From Imbricaverruca yamaguchii (taxonomy: Eukaryota > Arthropoda > Thecostraca > Neoverrucidae), in the NCBI GenBank assembly GCA_034440575.1, contig JAOTOL010001625.1:1632501-1696500 (forward strand): DNA of 64,000 nt. Reading direction: 5' to 3'. The position numbers were made by a program, and so were the translations under genes. Below the pieces are notes generated by a model, which worked only from the letters and a program-made list of their open reading frames with translations, had not been told where the DNA came from and ran no database searches. Shown piece by piece: positions 34,561-56,800 of the stretch. The number at the start of each line of letters is the position of its first letter. Position 1 is the stretch's first letter.

Positions 34561-35864
34561 CTGTCCGCTCTATTTGCGAATACATTCAATGAGGGAATTT
34601 ATCCGCTGTCCCATATCATACGCACAGTGCTGCTTCCGCTCGCCTCACACTGCGCCGTCACGGGGACAAGCGACCGATCCAGGGCTCTATGACCCTCGAC
34701 CAGCGCCGTGCGGATCCCGACATAGCCGGCCACGCGGGCCGCACGGGGACGGACACCCGCTGAGGACACTTACCAATCGGTCACCTCCTCGGCAGTCGAC
34801 GCCGACGACCCCACTGCATCGGCACCGACGATCGACTGGCGCGCGGCCGCCGCCCCCCCCCCCTGGACCCGGTGACGTCACCACCCGACACGGCCAGCCA
34901 GTGCGCGGCACACCCCTTTGTCGCCCTCGCGGCGGAATCGACCGCGGCCCGGCCGGGCCCACACAGTCGGCGGCGACTTCTGAGCGCCGGTGCTTCGCAA
35001 TTCACGCAAATTTGCCATTTTATGCCCCTGTTTGTGAATTTGCCGGCCGGCATTTTCGCTGCGCTGGTTTTCCTCTGCAGTAATGACGCCGCGATAGCAC
35101 ATTCCACCAGAGCGCTAAACCGACGTAATAAAACGCACGAGCGTGAGACTGCTGCGCACGCTACAGCAGGAGGGGCATGCAAAGCACATCACATAACTTC
35201 GAGAATAGGGTGCTAGAAAAACCACACCACGCTTCGGCATCTCTTCTGCGGTATGCAAGGGGAAATGAACATGATCAAACACCAAGGTGCTCTTCGGGGA
35301 CGCAGATACACGACTTGAACGCCGTCTTCGTTCCCAAAGCCAGAGCAAAACAGCCTCATGCCACCACGGAGCGAATGGCGAATAGCGCCTTCACAAATGC
35401 AGTTGACATTCTGGAAGTAACTACAGATACTTTAGTTGGATCCAGTAGCGACTCAGCGAGTGAAACGCCTGCTTATCTACGCTTGATTCGCAGGCTCAAT
35501 GCTCAGCACAAGCTGCTGTTGTTGGAACACTGCCAGAACAGTTAGAAGACACACGACCAGTCAACTAACATAAATGGAGTAATGTTATTAAGCGTCATAG
35601 GTGTACTACATATGTGGTCCCGGTGTTGGAACCAGGCGAAACCTGCATCGAATCCAAGCGATTATATGGTTTATTGGTACAAATTGACATAGCACGTTGT
35701 GAACGATCCTCTTCATTATCGCAATAAGAAGTGCTCGCGTTAGAAACCATGGCGCCAGCGGGCGCCGTCTCGCCACGAGGCGACCAGGTGCGGCGAGTGA
35801 GTTGTAAGCCAAGCTCCAAATGACCTATACACGCGGCGCCGCGGTGCGCCCCAGGGAGCCGCCG
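34561..35864. other. no recognisable gene; one non-repetitive ORF
   Basis: 34680-34990 is CpG-rich. A plus-strand frame at 35177-35545 (122 codons) is free of repeats and ends in YLRLIRRLNAQHKLLLLEHC, but I recognise no family. It could be a fragment of an unknown gene or a chance ORF. Confidence 0.25.
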
Positions 35865-36185
35865 TCAGCCGCAACAGGACCCAGAGCCGCCGTCCGCCAC
35901 GGCGGGACCCAGAGCCCAGCGGGACCCAGACCCGCCGTCCGCCGTGGCGGGACCTAGAGCCCAGCGGGACCCAGACCCGCCGTCCGCCGCGGCGGGACCC
36001 AGAGCCCAGCGGGACCAGGAGCCGACGTCCGCCGCGGCGGGACCCAGAGCCCAGCGGAACCAAGACTCGCCGTCCGCCGCGGCGGGTCCCAGAGCCCAGC
36101 GGGACCCAGACCCGCCGTCCGCCGCGGCGGGACCCAGAGCCCAGCGGGACCCAGACCCGCCGTCCACCGCGGCGGGACCCATGGA
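35865..36185. repeat. 45-bp minisatellite, about 7 copies
   Basis: Unit GTCCGCCGCGGCGGGACCCA, GAGCCCAGCGGGACCCAGAC, CCGCC. 45 is divisible by 3, giving long Gly/Arg/Pro ORFs on both strands that are not genes. Confidence 0.95.
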
Positions 36186-36669
36186 CAGCCGTCTCCGCCC
36201 CAGCGGTGTACACGCGCCGACGCCACGCAGTGTTAGCCGAATTAGCGGGGGCGCGGCGCAGTCGGCGCTCCCGTACGGCGGCCGTCCGGCCGGGCCCGCA
36301 GCCGGGACACGTCACAGGCTCGCCGGCGGCCGGCGACCGCCACCTGACCGGGCCGTCACGTCAATGTGACGTCGCGACACCCGGCCACGCCCCATCACAC
36401 CGGCGCGGTCACACACACACACGCGCGCGCGCCTGGGTGGCGATCAGAGCCGGGTGGCCCGTCGGACGGTGGCCCCGCCCATGAAGACACGCCCTCTCGC
36501 GGAGCGCACTCTACATACTACCACGGCCGCTGCCGCCCACCAGGCCCGCTCGACGGACGGCCGAACCACGCCCATAAACACCTCCAATCGCGTAACAAAC
36601 ACGTACAAAAGGGAAGCCGACGAGTGGTCGGCGCCGAATGCGGCGCATCCGCCGACCAAACAGACCGGC

Positions 36670-36918
36670 CGACCAATCAGAGCACACGGTGGTACTTGTC
36701 GACCAATCAGAGCACACGGTGGTACTTGTCGACCAATCAGCACAGACGGTGGTAATTGTCGGCCAATCGGCACAGACGGTGGTACCTGCCGACGACCAAT
36801 CGGTGCAGACGATGGCATATACCGACCAATTAGAACAGACGACGGCACCTGCCGACCAACCAGGGCAGCCGCGGCAGGTGCCGACCATTCAGCACAGGTG
36901 GCGGCACCTGCGGGCCAA

Positions 36919-36945
<27 letters not shown>
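36670..36945. repeat. about 30-bp minisatellite including the Rac 5b stop codon
   Basis: Nine units of the type CGACCAATCAGAGCACACGG then TGGTACTTGT. The last, 36911-36940, reads GGGCCAATCAGAGCAGGCGG then CACTGTTTC and is coding on the minus strand: Lys-Gln-Cys-Arg-Leu-Leu-stop of exon 5b. Confidence 0.88.
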
Positions 36946-47195
<10,250 letters not shown>

Positions 47196-47989
47196 CACAA
47201 ACTACTTGTATGTTGCAGCAAGACGGCTATAAATATATTTGGAAGCAGCACCAATTCCCAGAACTGCCCACACAAATTCCACAAGTGCCAGAAGCACAAG
47301 CCGCCCAAGTTCGTTATTTTAAAGCTATCTTCAATGGGTTTGGCAGCTTGACGTCAGATGGGCTGTGCCCCAAGTAATCTTAAAAGAAAGTGAATTTTCC
47401 GTGATGATATTTGTCTGAATGAGCTGTGAAATGAATAATTTTATACCTTGCGTTACTTTGGATTGCTATCTACTTCGCAGGTGCCTTTACTCTTTCCGTG
47501 CTCTTCTTGGCACGATTCAATCGTACCAACAACATTAGTAAAACGTAAATATTAGTAATGTTGCGGAATGTGGCAGGACATACCGGCAACTATGTGCCTT
47601 TGTACTGTTTTCTCTATATTTCAGGGGCGGACACCGGAATTGTTACGATGGAGCGTCACTGTATATATGGAGGGACGCCTCGGGGTGAAAAATTTGAGAG
47701 GGCGAGCAGCACCCAGCACACCACAGGCTGAACAAAAATCGGCGGATGGGGTCACATCGAGCCTCCGCGGACGAGAGCTATCTTCCATTGCGCGTGCATG
47801 TGTGTGTGAGGGAGGGGCATGCTTCCAGTGAGAGCTGTACCCGCCCCTGCTATATTTGCATTGGCATATGTCATGCCTGGAAGACCGATAATACTGGAGT
47901 TGTATGCAACCGTATGGACATTATACAAAAATACAGCTGAGGCACCGCCGTCGCATGAATTTGGCACTGAGATGAGGTAAGTATTACCA
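47196..47989. other. Rac upstream region
   Basis: Contains the 5' leader and possibly the promoter of Rac (TATA-like AAATATATTTATAG near 47224-47237). No other feature is certain. A non-coding first exon could lie further upstream. Confidence 0.35.
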
Positions 47990-48297
47990 GACTTGTGCTC
48001 GACTCGAATTGAATTGAGAATCGACTCATAAATCAATCGTTTTTGGATGGGTCGCGAGTTGAATCGATTCCTTTCCCAAAAAATATATCGAGTCGTGAGT
48101 TGAATCACATCTTTCTTTAAAAATGGGTCGAATCATGAGTCAATTATTCAAATATCTTGTTTAGGCAGTGCACACTGAATCATATGACTCAAGTATAATA
48201 CTACTGAGTCGGCTCTGAATCGATTCAAATCTGTCACTATCTTTGAGTCGTGAGTCGAATCAGATTTCAAGATCTATGAGTCACATGTGAGTCGACA
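47990..48297. repeat. degenerate GAGTCGTGAGTCGAATC repeat
   Basis: About ten loose 25-45-bp units of (T/G)GAGTCG and GAATC(G/A) words. Confidence 0.65.
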
Positions 48298-49264
48298 ATT
48301 TTTTTTATTCGAGCACAAGCCTGAGTTACAAAAGAGAGTCCCTACTGCTTCCGACAGCCTCACGGAACCTGTTATCGGTGCACCCACATTCGTTACGAGG
48401 AGCGGACAAGGATCATGACCAGGAGAAACAGTGTCACTCTTTCCAATTACGTCATCACCAACAGCTTCCACTTCCAGACGAGGTCCCACCTGAACACAGG
48501 ATGCAGGACAAATTATCAATTTAGAAGGCTATGCTGTGGTGATAAAGAAAATCCAGACAGTTTTCTGACTCCACCGATGGAGACGTCCATGGTTGGTCAT
48601 CCCTATATCCCAGCTGAGTCTCGAGGACTTCAAGAGATACTCCTCAATCGAGCCAGTGACGTGAAAGGAGCTAGTGGGGTGAAAGGAGCAAACCCAGTGA
48701 ACACGCTGGCAGCAGTGCGACGTCCGCCAGATTCTCGGCCCTACGTCGAGCCGATGTCAACCTAGCCAACTAGTCGAGCTAGCGGCCCGCTGTCAGCTGG
48801 GGAGTGGAATGTCCGCCCATGCCGACACTCAGCCGACGTGGGGCCGATGTCGGAAGAATGTTGGCTTGGGAGTTAAATATTGGACAACGGCCCAACGTCG
48901 GCTGGCCGCTATTGATATGCCGAACTTAACCAAGCGTGATATATTCCAGGTCAGCTTGTCGATGTGGGGCCGAGAGCGGCCCGATGTCCGTGGGCTGCTT
49001 ACAAGGTGCTGAGCTCGCCCCCGATACCTGAAGACGTCTGTCCTGATAACTGACCATAGCCGTGGAACAAGAGAGCCGAGAGCTGGAATTTTCATACGTG
49101 TTGGGAAGACTGCAATAACTGAGGCACAAGCAGGGCTCTGAGGTCTATTCGGTAATGAACTGGACGCCTAAGGGTCAGGGAGCCTCCCAAGAGCCAGAGG
49201 AATACGGAGGTTCCGCCTCACAGCCAGAATGTCCTTGGAACAAGAAAACTGCATATATATGTAC
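48298..49264. other. no gene seen between Rac and WIPI2
   Basis: Both strands of 48290-48765 are open over 80-116 codons, but neither product resembles a known family. Possibly old transposon sequence. Confidence 0.35.
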
Positions 49265-49265
49265 T

Positions 49266-49323
<58 letters not shown>
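49265..49323. repeat. (CA)n(TA)n microsatellite
   Basis: About 12 CA units followed by about 17 TA units. Confidence 0.97.
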
Positions 49324-49326
<3 letters not shown>

Positions 49327-49489
49327 CCACTCTGAGAGCATTTCCAGAAAACTGACGGTATTGGAAAAGTTGTGTGGGCCAGCCTGAGTAGCGAGGCGTT
49401 TCTCTCACAGGCTTACCTCCCAATACATGTTGGAAACAACTTCGTTATGGGTGTGACACGATCCAGCCACGTGTGCACCCCGGAGCACC

Positions 49490-49552
49490 AATAACCGACT
49501 ATTGTAGCTTAGGGGCGCATCGACTGCATAAGTTATATAACGAATAACCGAC
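49490..49552. mobile_element. 43-bp SINE-tail mini-element with 10-bp direct repeats
   Basis: Element 49500-49542 with AGGGGCGCATCGACTGCATA is flanked by AATAACCGAC at 49490-49499 and 49543-49552, a perfect 10-bp direct repeat. Confidence 0.7.
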
Positions 49553-49597
49553 CGGCCCATCGTCCTGACGGAACTGGCGGACCGCCGGCGACACCTG

Positions 49598-49802
49598 CGG
49601 CGGCCAAGGTCGGCCACGTTTACAGACCTCGTATCCACAGCATGTCCCCTGTGGCGGCCAAACTCGCCCACGTCTACAGACCTCGTATCCACAGCATGTC
49701 CCCTGTGGCGGCCAAACTCGCCCACGTCTACAGACCTCGTATCCACAGCACGTCTCCCTGCGGCGGCCAAGCTCAGTCACATCTGCAGAACTTGTATTGA
49801 CA
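49598..49802. repeat. 54-bp minisatellite, about 4 copies
   Basis: Unit GGCGGCCAAACTCGCCCACG, TCTACAGACCTCGTATCCAC, AGCATGTCCCCTGT. It lies in the 3' flank of WIPI2. Confidence 0.92.
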
Positions 49803-50797
49803 GCACGTTGGCGACATCGACACGAACTGGCCGGTGGCCAGCGCGCAGCATGATAAACAAGAAGACCCACCGCGACGACACAGCCCGAGCACCAGTCACG
49901 CCTGCAGCCATCACGCATCCAGCGCTCACAACACAATACACGCCGCGTCGCCGCGTCGCCGAGTCGCTCCACGGCGGCAAGACCGAACACCGCTCGGTGC
50001 GCTCTCGCCTCGCGCATTCGTTCGAGTCGACGGCCGCGCCGCCCGACGGCTCCGTCGCGCGCGCGCCACGAGCGTCGTCGCCGCGGCCGAGCAGCGTGCG
50101 CGCCATCTCCCGGCAGTGCGCGGCAACTCCGAGCAGGCGTCCGTCGCGCTATCGGTGTGGCCGGCGCGTCACGCGTGCCCCGTCGGCGCGTCACGCACGC
50201 GGCGCGGAGCCAGGCCGCCCGCCGCTGTCACACGACAGTGCGTCGGCCGCGGCCGGTCGACGGCGGCGTCACCTCGGCAGGGTCGATCCCGTCCCGGGGC
50301 AGGACGCGAGGCGAGCGTGCGATACGACGCGGCGGACCCCGTCTCGCGGCAGTGGGCCCGAGGCGAGTCCGACCGGGTCGGTGGGCGGCCAAACACTTGG
50401 GTGGCCGACGCGAGAGCCATGCGGGTGGACGTGAGATCCCAGCCGGTCGACTCGGAACACAAGCTGGCCGAATCCAGCTCCCGGTCCGTCGACTGCGCAT
50501 TCAGCTCCCGACGGCCGACTCGAAACTCCCGCCGGCTGGCTCGAGATCAACGCCCGCCGGCCTGAGTCAGGAGTCGCCTGATTCGCGGCCCAGTCGGCCG
50601 CACAGACACCAGCGAGCTGATGCGATACTTTGGTCAGCTGCTGCAGCTGCCCGCTCAGCAGCCCGTCGGACAGAGTCAGCGCGAGGCTCGCCCGACTCAG
50701 AACACATCTCAGCTGACGGACGGGCGCCGACGTCGCCCGGCGACAGCGCGGCGGCGGCGGCCGGCGACGGCAGCGCCCCTGGCGGCCGACCGGTCGG
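49803..50797. other. very CpG-rich 3' flank of WIPI2
   Basis: Long Arg/Ala-rich ORFs in all frames but no coding signature. It probably includes the WIPI2 3' UTR on the minus strand. Confidence 0.4.
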
Positions 50798-50898
50798 CTA
50801 CGACATGGGCGGGAACTCGTCGTCGTCGTGCAGCTGGTAGGGCCCCTCCGCCGGCGGGCACTCGGTGGCTGCCCGCATCTCCTGGTACTTCTCCGAAT
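50798..50898 (-). CDS. WIPI2: WIPI2 exon W6 (acidic C-terminus, stop)
   Basis: 101 nt including TAG. It completes Asp, then encodes [20 protein letters not shown] and [12 protein letters not shown]. The acceptor is GTGTGCAG|AT. The DDDEFPP ending resembles the acidic DEDSEHPP end of vertebrate WIPI2. No AATAAA was noticed on this strand in the 1.4 kb downstream. Confidence 0.8.
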
Positions 50899-53800
50899 CT
50901 GCACACAGACAGCGCGTCAGCGGACGCGCGACAGGCGGCGGGACGGACACACGATCGCTTCCGACACTGTCGGACCTATACACAGTCACTTCCGACACTA
51001 GCGGACGGATACAAGGTCACTTTAGATACTGTCAGACCGACACATCGTCATTTCCAACACTGTCTGGCCGATACAAGACAATTTCCGACTCCGTCCGTCT
51101 GACACAATGCTGCTTCCGACACTGTCCAACCGGCACAGGTCAGTTCCGAGACTGTCGGACAGATAAACGGTCACTTCCGACACTTGGACCGATGCATGGT
51201 CACTTCCGACAGTGTCGCACCGACACATGGACACTTGCGACCCAAGTGTCCATGTGTCGGTCGGATGTCGATCCATGTGTCCATGTGTCATGTGATGTCC
51301 GTGTGTCGATCCATGTGTCCACATCGGATCGACACACGGACACTACCAGCGAATGTCGGTCCAACGCATTGCGACTTTGCACGTGGACGGGGCCGGCGTG
51401 ATACCGTGTGTCGGACCGACACAGGTGGTGTCGGTCCGACACGGCCGGTGTCAGACCGACACGGCTGGCGTAGGACCGACACGGTTGGCGTAGGACCGAC
51501 ACGGCTGGCGTGTCGGACCAACACGGCTGGTGTCGGACCGACACAGCTGGTGTCTGACCGACACAGCTGGCGTCGGACCGACACGACTGGCGTCGAACCG
51601 ACACGTCTGGTGTTTGACCGACACGGCCGGTGTCGGACCGACACGGCCGGTGTCGGACCGACACGGCCGGTGTCGGACCGACACGGCTGGTGTCGGACGT
51701 GGCCGTGGACCGACAGTGTCGCCACCAGGGCCGGGCGCACACGCACGCACACCGGCACCGGCCGCACGGCAAACTCGGCATCCCACTGGACACGCACCCG
51801 TGCAGCCACCCACTGCAGCCCGACCGTCGGCAGTACGTCAGACCGGACAACGTCCACTCTGCCGGGCACCGACACCGAACACAGAGCACCAACGGCGGAG
51901 CGGCCGGCAAGTCGCGCGCGAGTGAACCACCTCGCGAACACGGCACGAGCACACCACCGACATCCCGACACGGCTCACACACGGAGGCGTCAGCCGGACC
52001 CCGAGCGTCAAGGTCCGGCGTCAGCCGTTCGCTGCGTCACATCGCGGCCCTGCGCTACATCGGCACTGCACCGACCGCCCTGCAGGGTACTGACGTCACC
52101 TGGGCTCTGAGGGGTACTGCCGTCACCTGGGCTCTACAGGGTACCGACGTCAGCTGGGCCCTGCAGGGTACCACAGTCAGCTGGGCCCTGCATGGTACTG
52201 ACGTCACCCGGGCCCTGCATAGTAATGACGTCAGCCGGGCCCTGCAGGGCGGCCGGCGGCCGTATCGACCTCCACCGGGCGACGACCAAACCAGCCCATC
52301 CCACCCCACACTGTCTGCTTGTGTCAAAGGGGGAACGGGACCCCGCGACCAGCCAGGGTGTGGCAGCGGCCAGCCCGAGTTCGGCACCTGCCCCTGAGCC
52401 GATACAAACACCCACCCAACCAACAAAACTACCAACCAACCAACCAACCAGCAAACCAGTCAAACGGCCAACTCTGCACGGCGATTCCTACCGATATGAA
52501 ATATCAAAGGACTTACAGGCCCCCTCACCCCCACACACAAATAAATATTCGTGTCCCATCGCAGGCACGGTCTGCGAGTTCCCACAGCATGCACCAATTG
52601 ATCTTCCGCATGCCGAGCACAACCGTGGGATTAATATAATTACTAGCCGGGGCGAAGTGCGAGCGAGTCCTCGGATAGAATCGCTCGCTGTCAACACGTG
52701 TGTCTGTCACTAACCACTGTCAATACGTGAGTCACTCGGCCACGCTGGCTTCGACCACCGGGCTGCTGAAACCGTAATAGTCCCACCTCTACTTATGTGC
52801 TAGTTCTTCTGTCTTCACTCAACACCATACGTATTCTCATCGTTTTGATTCGAACTTCTTACCTCAACACAAGACCTATTCCCACCGCTTTGATTCGAAC
52901 TTCTTCACCCAACACCGGAACTATTTTCATCGCCCTCGTTCTAGCAAACTTCCATCACAATGACACCACTGAAATACCGGCTATCTACGTTGAAAGAGCG
53001 CAGAGGCGCGGTGGCCGTACGTTTCGACTCGTCGCCGTGGTCACTCGGCCGGCTGCCGGCCACGTCATCGGTGACGTCACCGATGACGTCATGCCACGCA
53101 GCACGGCACGCTGGCGCACGCCACACACCGAGCGGGGAAGCCGTGAGAAGGAAGGGACGGCGACACGCTGCGGCCCCCACGCCAACTGCACAACTGAGCA
53201 CGGCACATCCGAGTTTGGGAGACGTGCGTCTCATATCCGGTACAGGTGTCTGAAGTCAACGTATTACGCATGTTGAGTCATCGTTCCCTCATCAAGAGCC
53301 CGATTTCACCAAGAGCGCGTCCAATCTGGGCTGAGGCGAGTTAGTTTCAAATGCGTTCATGACAGAATTGGAAACGCTCTCCGAAATTGGGTTCGTCCAC
53401 AGAACGTGCATGCATCACAGCTTCGAACGTACCGTGCCACTGTTCAAACAGCATGCACTTCTGTCTGAAATGCATGCACTTTTGACTCTGGAGGAACTCG
53501 TAACTTTCCCGGCTCACAAGTATTTGTTTCATATAACTGATAAAATATTAGAGACAGGATGAGCTCACAAGTACCCCAGGTAGTAAGGGTCCCGTTTCGT
53601 AAGTGCTAAGAATAGTTCTGAAATATACCGCAAGATAACATCGTAGACACCCAACAGCACCAGAGCTTCGTGTGCCGAAAGACGGCTGGAGCATGTAGTG
53701 GCTGCATTGCTCCACAACGGTTAGGTTATGCTAGGTTAGGTATTCAGCCATTTTTGAGCAATGCAGCTACCAAATACTCTCCAGCCATCTGTTGGCTCGC

Positions 53801-56800
53801 AGGAAAGCTCTGGTGCCATTGGGCATTTACGGTGCTATCTAGCAGTATAATTCATACCTAGAAACGAGGTACTTGTGAGCTGGGGCACCTGTGAGCCCAC
53901 CCAACCCACGGAACTTTTCGATGTTATCGAGCAGCTTCTCAGCTGGGGCACTTATGATACCGATCCCCCGACCCCTGTCAAAGTTGTAGATAAATAGTCC
54001 GGGGAGTCTTCACGCACTACCCGGACAGCGTAGCTGCATTTGACTCGCCACTGCTCTGCCGCATCCGTGCGACGCCTGAAGCCGCGCTACAGTCCGGGAC
54101 CCAACCCCATGTCGTTGCCGTCGCCCATCCAGCGCACGTGACGACGCTTTCGATCCGTGTAACACAAAACAAACACCGACGAACAGGCAGTCCATGGCCC
54201 ACCCATCCCGCTCCATCGCCTACATCCACAGCCATACAACAGGATACCACCAACACGGGCAAGCCTCGAGAACGGCAAAATCACGCCCGCCCCGTACGCT
54301 CCACGCACATCAAAAACACCGCAAAACGACCGGCTTTCTGGCACGGCGGCCGCCGCGTGATTCGCCGCGTGGTTCGCCACGTGTGCGCCGTCACGCCACG
54401 TGCTGGCCGGCTGCGAGGATGGCGGGCGCGGGCGCCGTCGGAGTCGCGTCAGACGCTGTGCGGGGGTAGTTACCGGCGGTGGAGGGAGTACCTGTCATGG
54501 CGTCGTCTGTGGACCGGCCTCGCACCACGCCGGCGTAGCTACTGGCCAGGCCTGCGAGAGACGGAGTCGTTAGCGCTGGCCGCCGGCCCCACTGGCCGCC
54601 GCCGGACCCACAGCGGCCGGCACGTGTCTCGGCCGCTCACCCTCTGCGGGGGCGCCGCTCGTGCTAGGTGCGTGCTTGGAATAATTTGCATTATTGTTAT
54701 TTTTATTATTACTTTCTATTAGCATTTGAAATTTGAAGTCCACTTTGGACATTCTTATTTTATTTACTATACTTGGTATTTCTTCAATTAATTTTGGCTA
54801 TAATATATAATTTATATGTAGCTATCAAAGTTGTGTTCATGATCATCATGGACAACGACAGGTAGATCGAATACATTTTAGACAAAGATAGGAAGTGGTT
54901 CATCAATCTCTGTCATCACCGCCGCAGTCGTTGGACGTTACGGCGACGATAAACTCATTTACGCGCGCGTCGGCAATGACGTCATTTCGCGCCAATTTCA
55001 CGCAGCCATCGTGCAAAGTTCGACCATCTCCACAAGATTGTCCGACTGGCGACGGACGGAAAGTTGGCTTCTGCGGCCGGCACCAGCTGACCTGGCGCTG
55101 ACGCTGGGACTGGCGCGAAGCTCGCCACGTCGCTGGCGCCTACCAGCTGACCTGGCGAGGCCCCTCGCTGGTGCTCGGTGCCGACCCGGCGGGGCACAGT
55201 CGCTGGTGGTGGACCTCGCGTCGCTGGTGGTGACCCGCAGGCGCTGTCCTATACTGGTCCACCACCGGCGGCCAGCCCGCGGGAAGACGGCGGAGACCAG
55301 CCGACGTTACCGCACCACATTCGATGCCTTTCGCAGTGAGGGGATTCTCGCCAGGTCAGCTCAAGCTCGCCCAGAGGCTTTCCGATTTAGAAAGTCAGGC
55401 GGAAGAGAAAGCCACACACAGCCCGAAAGTGTACAGACAGACACAGCACCCCCTCCGACACACACACACACGCACAGAAGAGCCCAGGGAAGGGAGCTTC
55501 ACATTGCTAATGAACACAGCACCGGCGATTATGAGACACATGGTGCGTAAAGCTGAGGTGAACATTAACTAGCCAGAACCACACCAGGTGCAGCTCTCAC
55601 AACGCTAGCATGTTGGCCATTCTAAAGATAGCTAGATTCTCAATCTATTCTGATTGTCATATGTCACACCAGATGAAGTATACGAACGATGGATTTTACA
55701 ATGCGTTATTCTTCCCGAAATCACGATTAATCAGGTCACATCTACAAGAGTCTAGTACATACTACACTAGGACCTGATCTAGTATAAACCAGTCAGTGTA
55801 GACTATAGCTCATAGCTGTAATTATAATCACTTCCCCGGGGAGGATTTAGAGTTGAAAGCGGGAATGCAAGGGATATGTATATAGAGTTTAATGAACGGC
55901 ATACGGATATTAATGAATATTGTCTGCCGTATTTCATGGGAGGGGGAGGGGCTTAACAATGATTCGTGAGGTAAAGGGCAGAATCACCCAAGGCTGTAAA
56001 GCATTTAACAGGACGAAGTCATATGACCAGTGAGACCAAATTCACGTGTACAGGCTTAGCGCCTTAGTTTCTCCCGTATTCGTTGTTTTGAGGTCCCTGG
56101 ATTCGCCGCGCTTACACGCGTAGTTCTTGGGCAAATTTAGAATACCTGGCATGTGGCCAATTGACGGTTTTGAAGCGGGCTGCTGCAGCATGGTACCCGA
56201 TATAGATGGAAAGATCGAGGGGTCGAGACCGGGAACATGAGGGCAACCATCTGTACTTTGTCTGTCTAGCCTAAAGTTGTCCACAAATGCCACCGACACC
56301 GAGGCAAAATCAATGCAAAAAAGAATGCTGAGAAAAAAGCCCTGGAATTTCTGGTATTCGACGACCCACATATCCACAAGCAGACAAACGTCTTCACAAC
56401 GGGAAAACTACCACTTGACAGTCTCGCGAAAACGTTTTTTTTTCTTCCTGATCTGGACACACGCAAAGAAGACCAGACAGGGAAGGCGCAGAAGGGGCCA
56501 AAGCGCGACAGGAGTTGCTTGCGCATGCGCGGTGTAGTTCGGTTAAAAAAGCGGGACAGCATGATGCGCAAGCGCGCGCCGACGCCGCATGCACTCCTCT
56601 CCGGCTCTGCTGGCGATGTCCCTGTGCACAAGAGCACACTGTGCCAGCAGGCCAGCCAACCAGCTTATCCTCGGTCGACACGCAGAGCTGACGGAACGGT
56701 TCAGGGCGAGATCAAGGTGAACTTGGGCCGAATATGGCAACGTTTTTAGTGTCACGCCCTGGATGATTATGATTCCCGGACGATCCGATGGATGAAGAAG

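Noticed and set aside
35177..35545. Possible 122-codon gene
   Set aside because: Not repetitive, but there is no recognised family, no splice partner and no promoter or poly(A) evidence. Left as an unrecognised ORF.
35740..36369. Gly/Arg/Pro ORFs of 141-191 codons
   Set aside because: Product of the 45-bp repeat, open on both strands.
48274..48765. ORFs on both strands, possibly a retroelement gag or protease piece
   Set aside because: No diagnostic motif (for example a DSG or zinc-knuckle pattern) could be confirmed.
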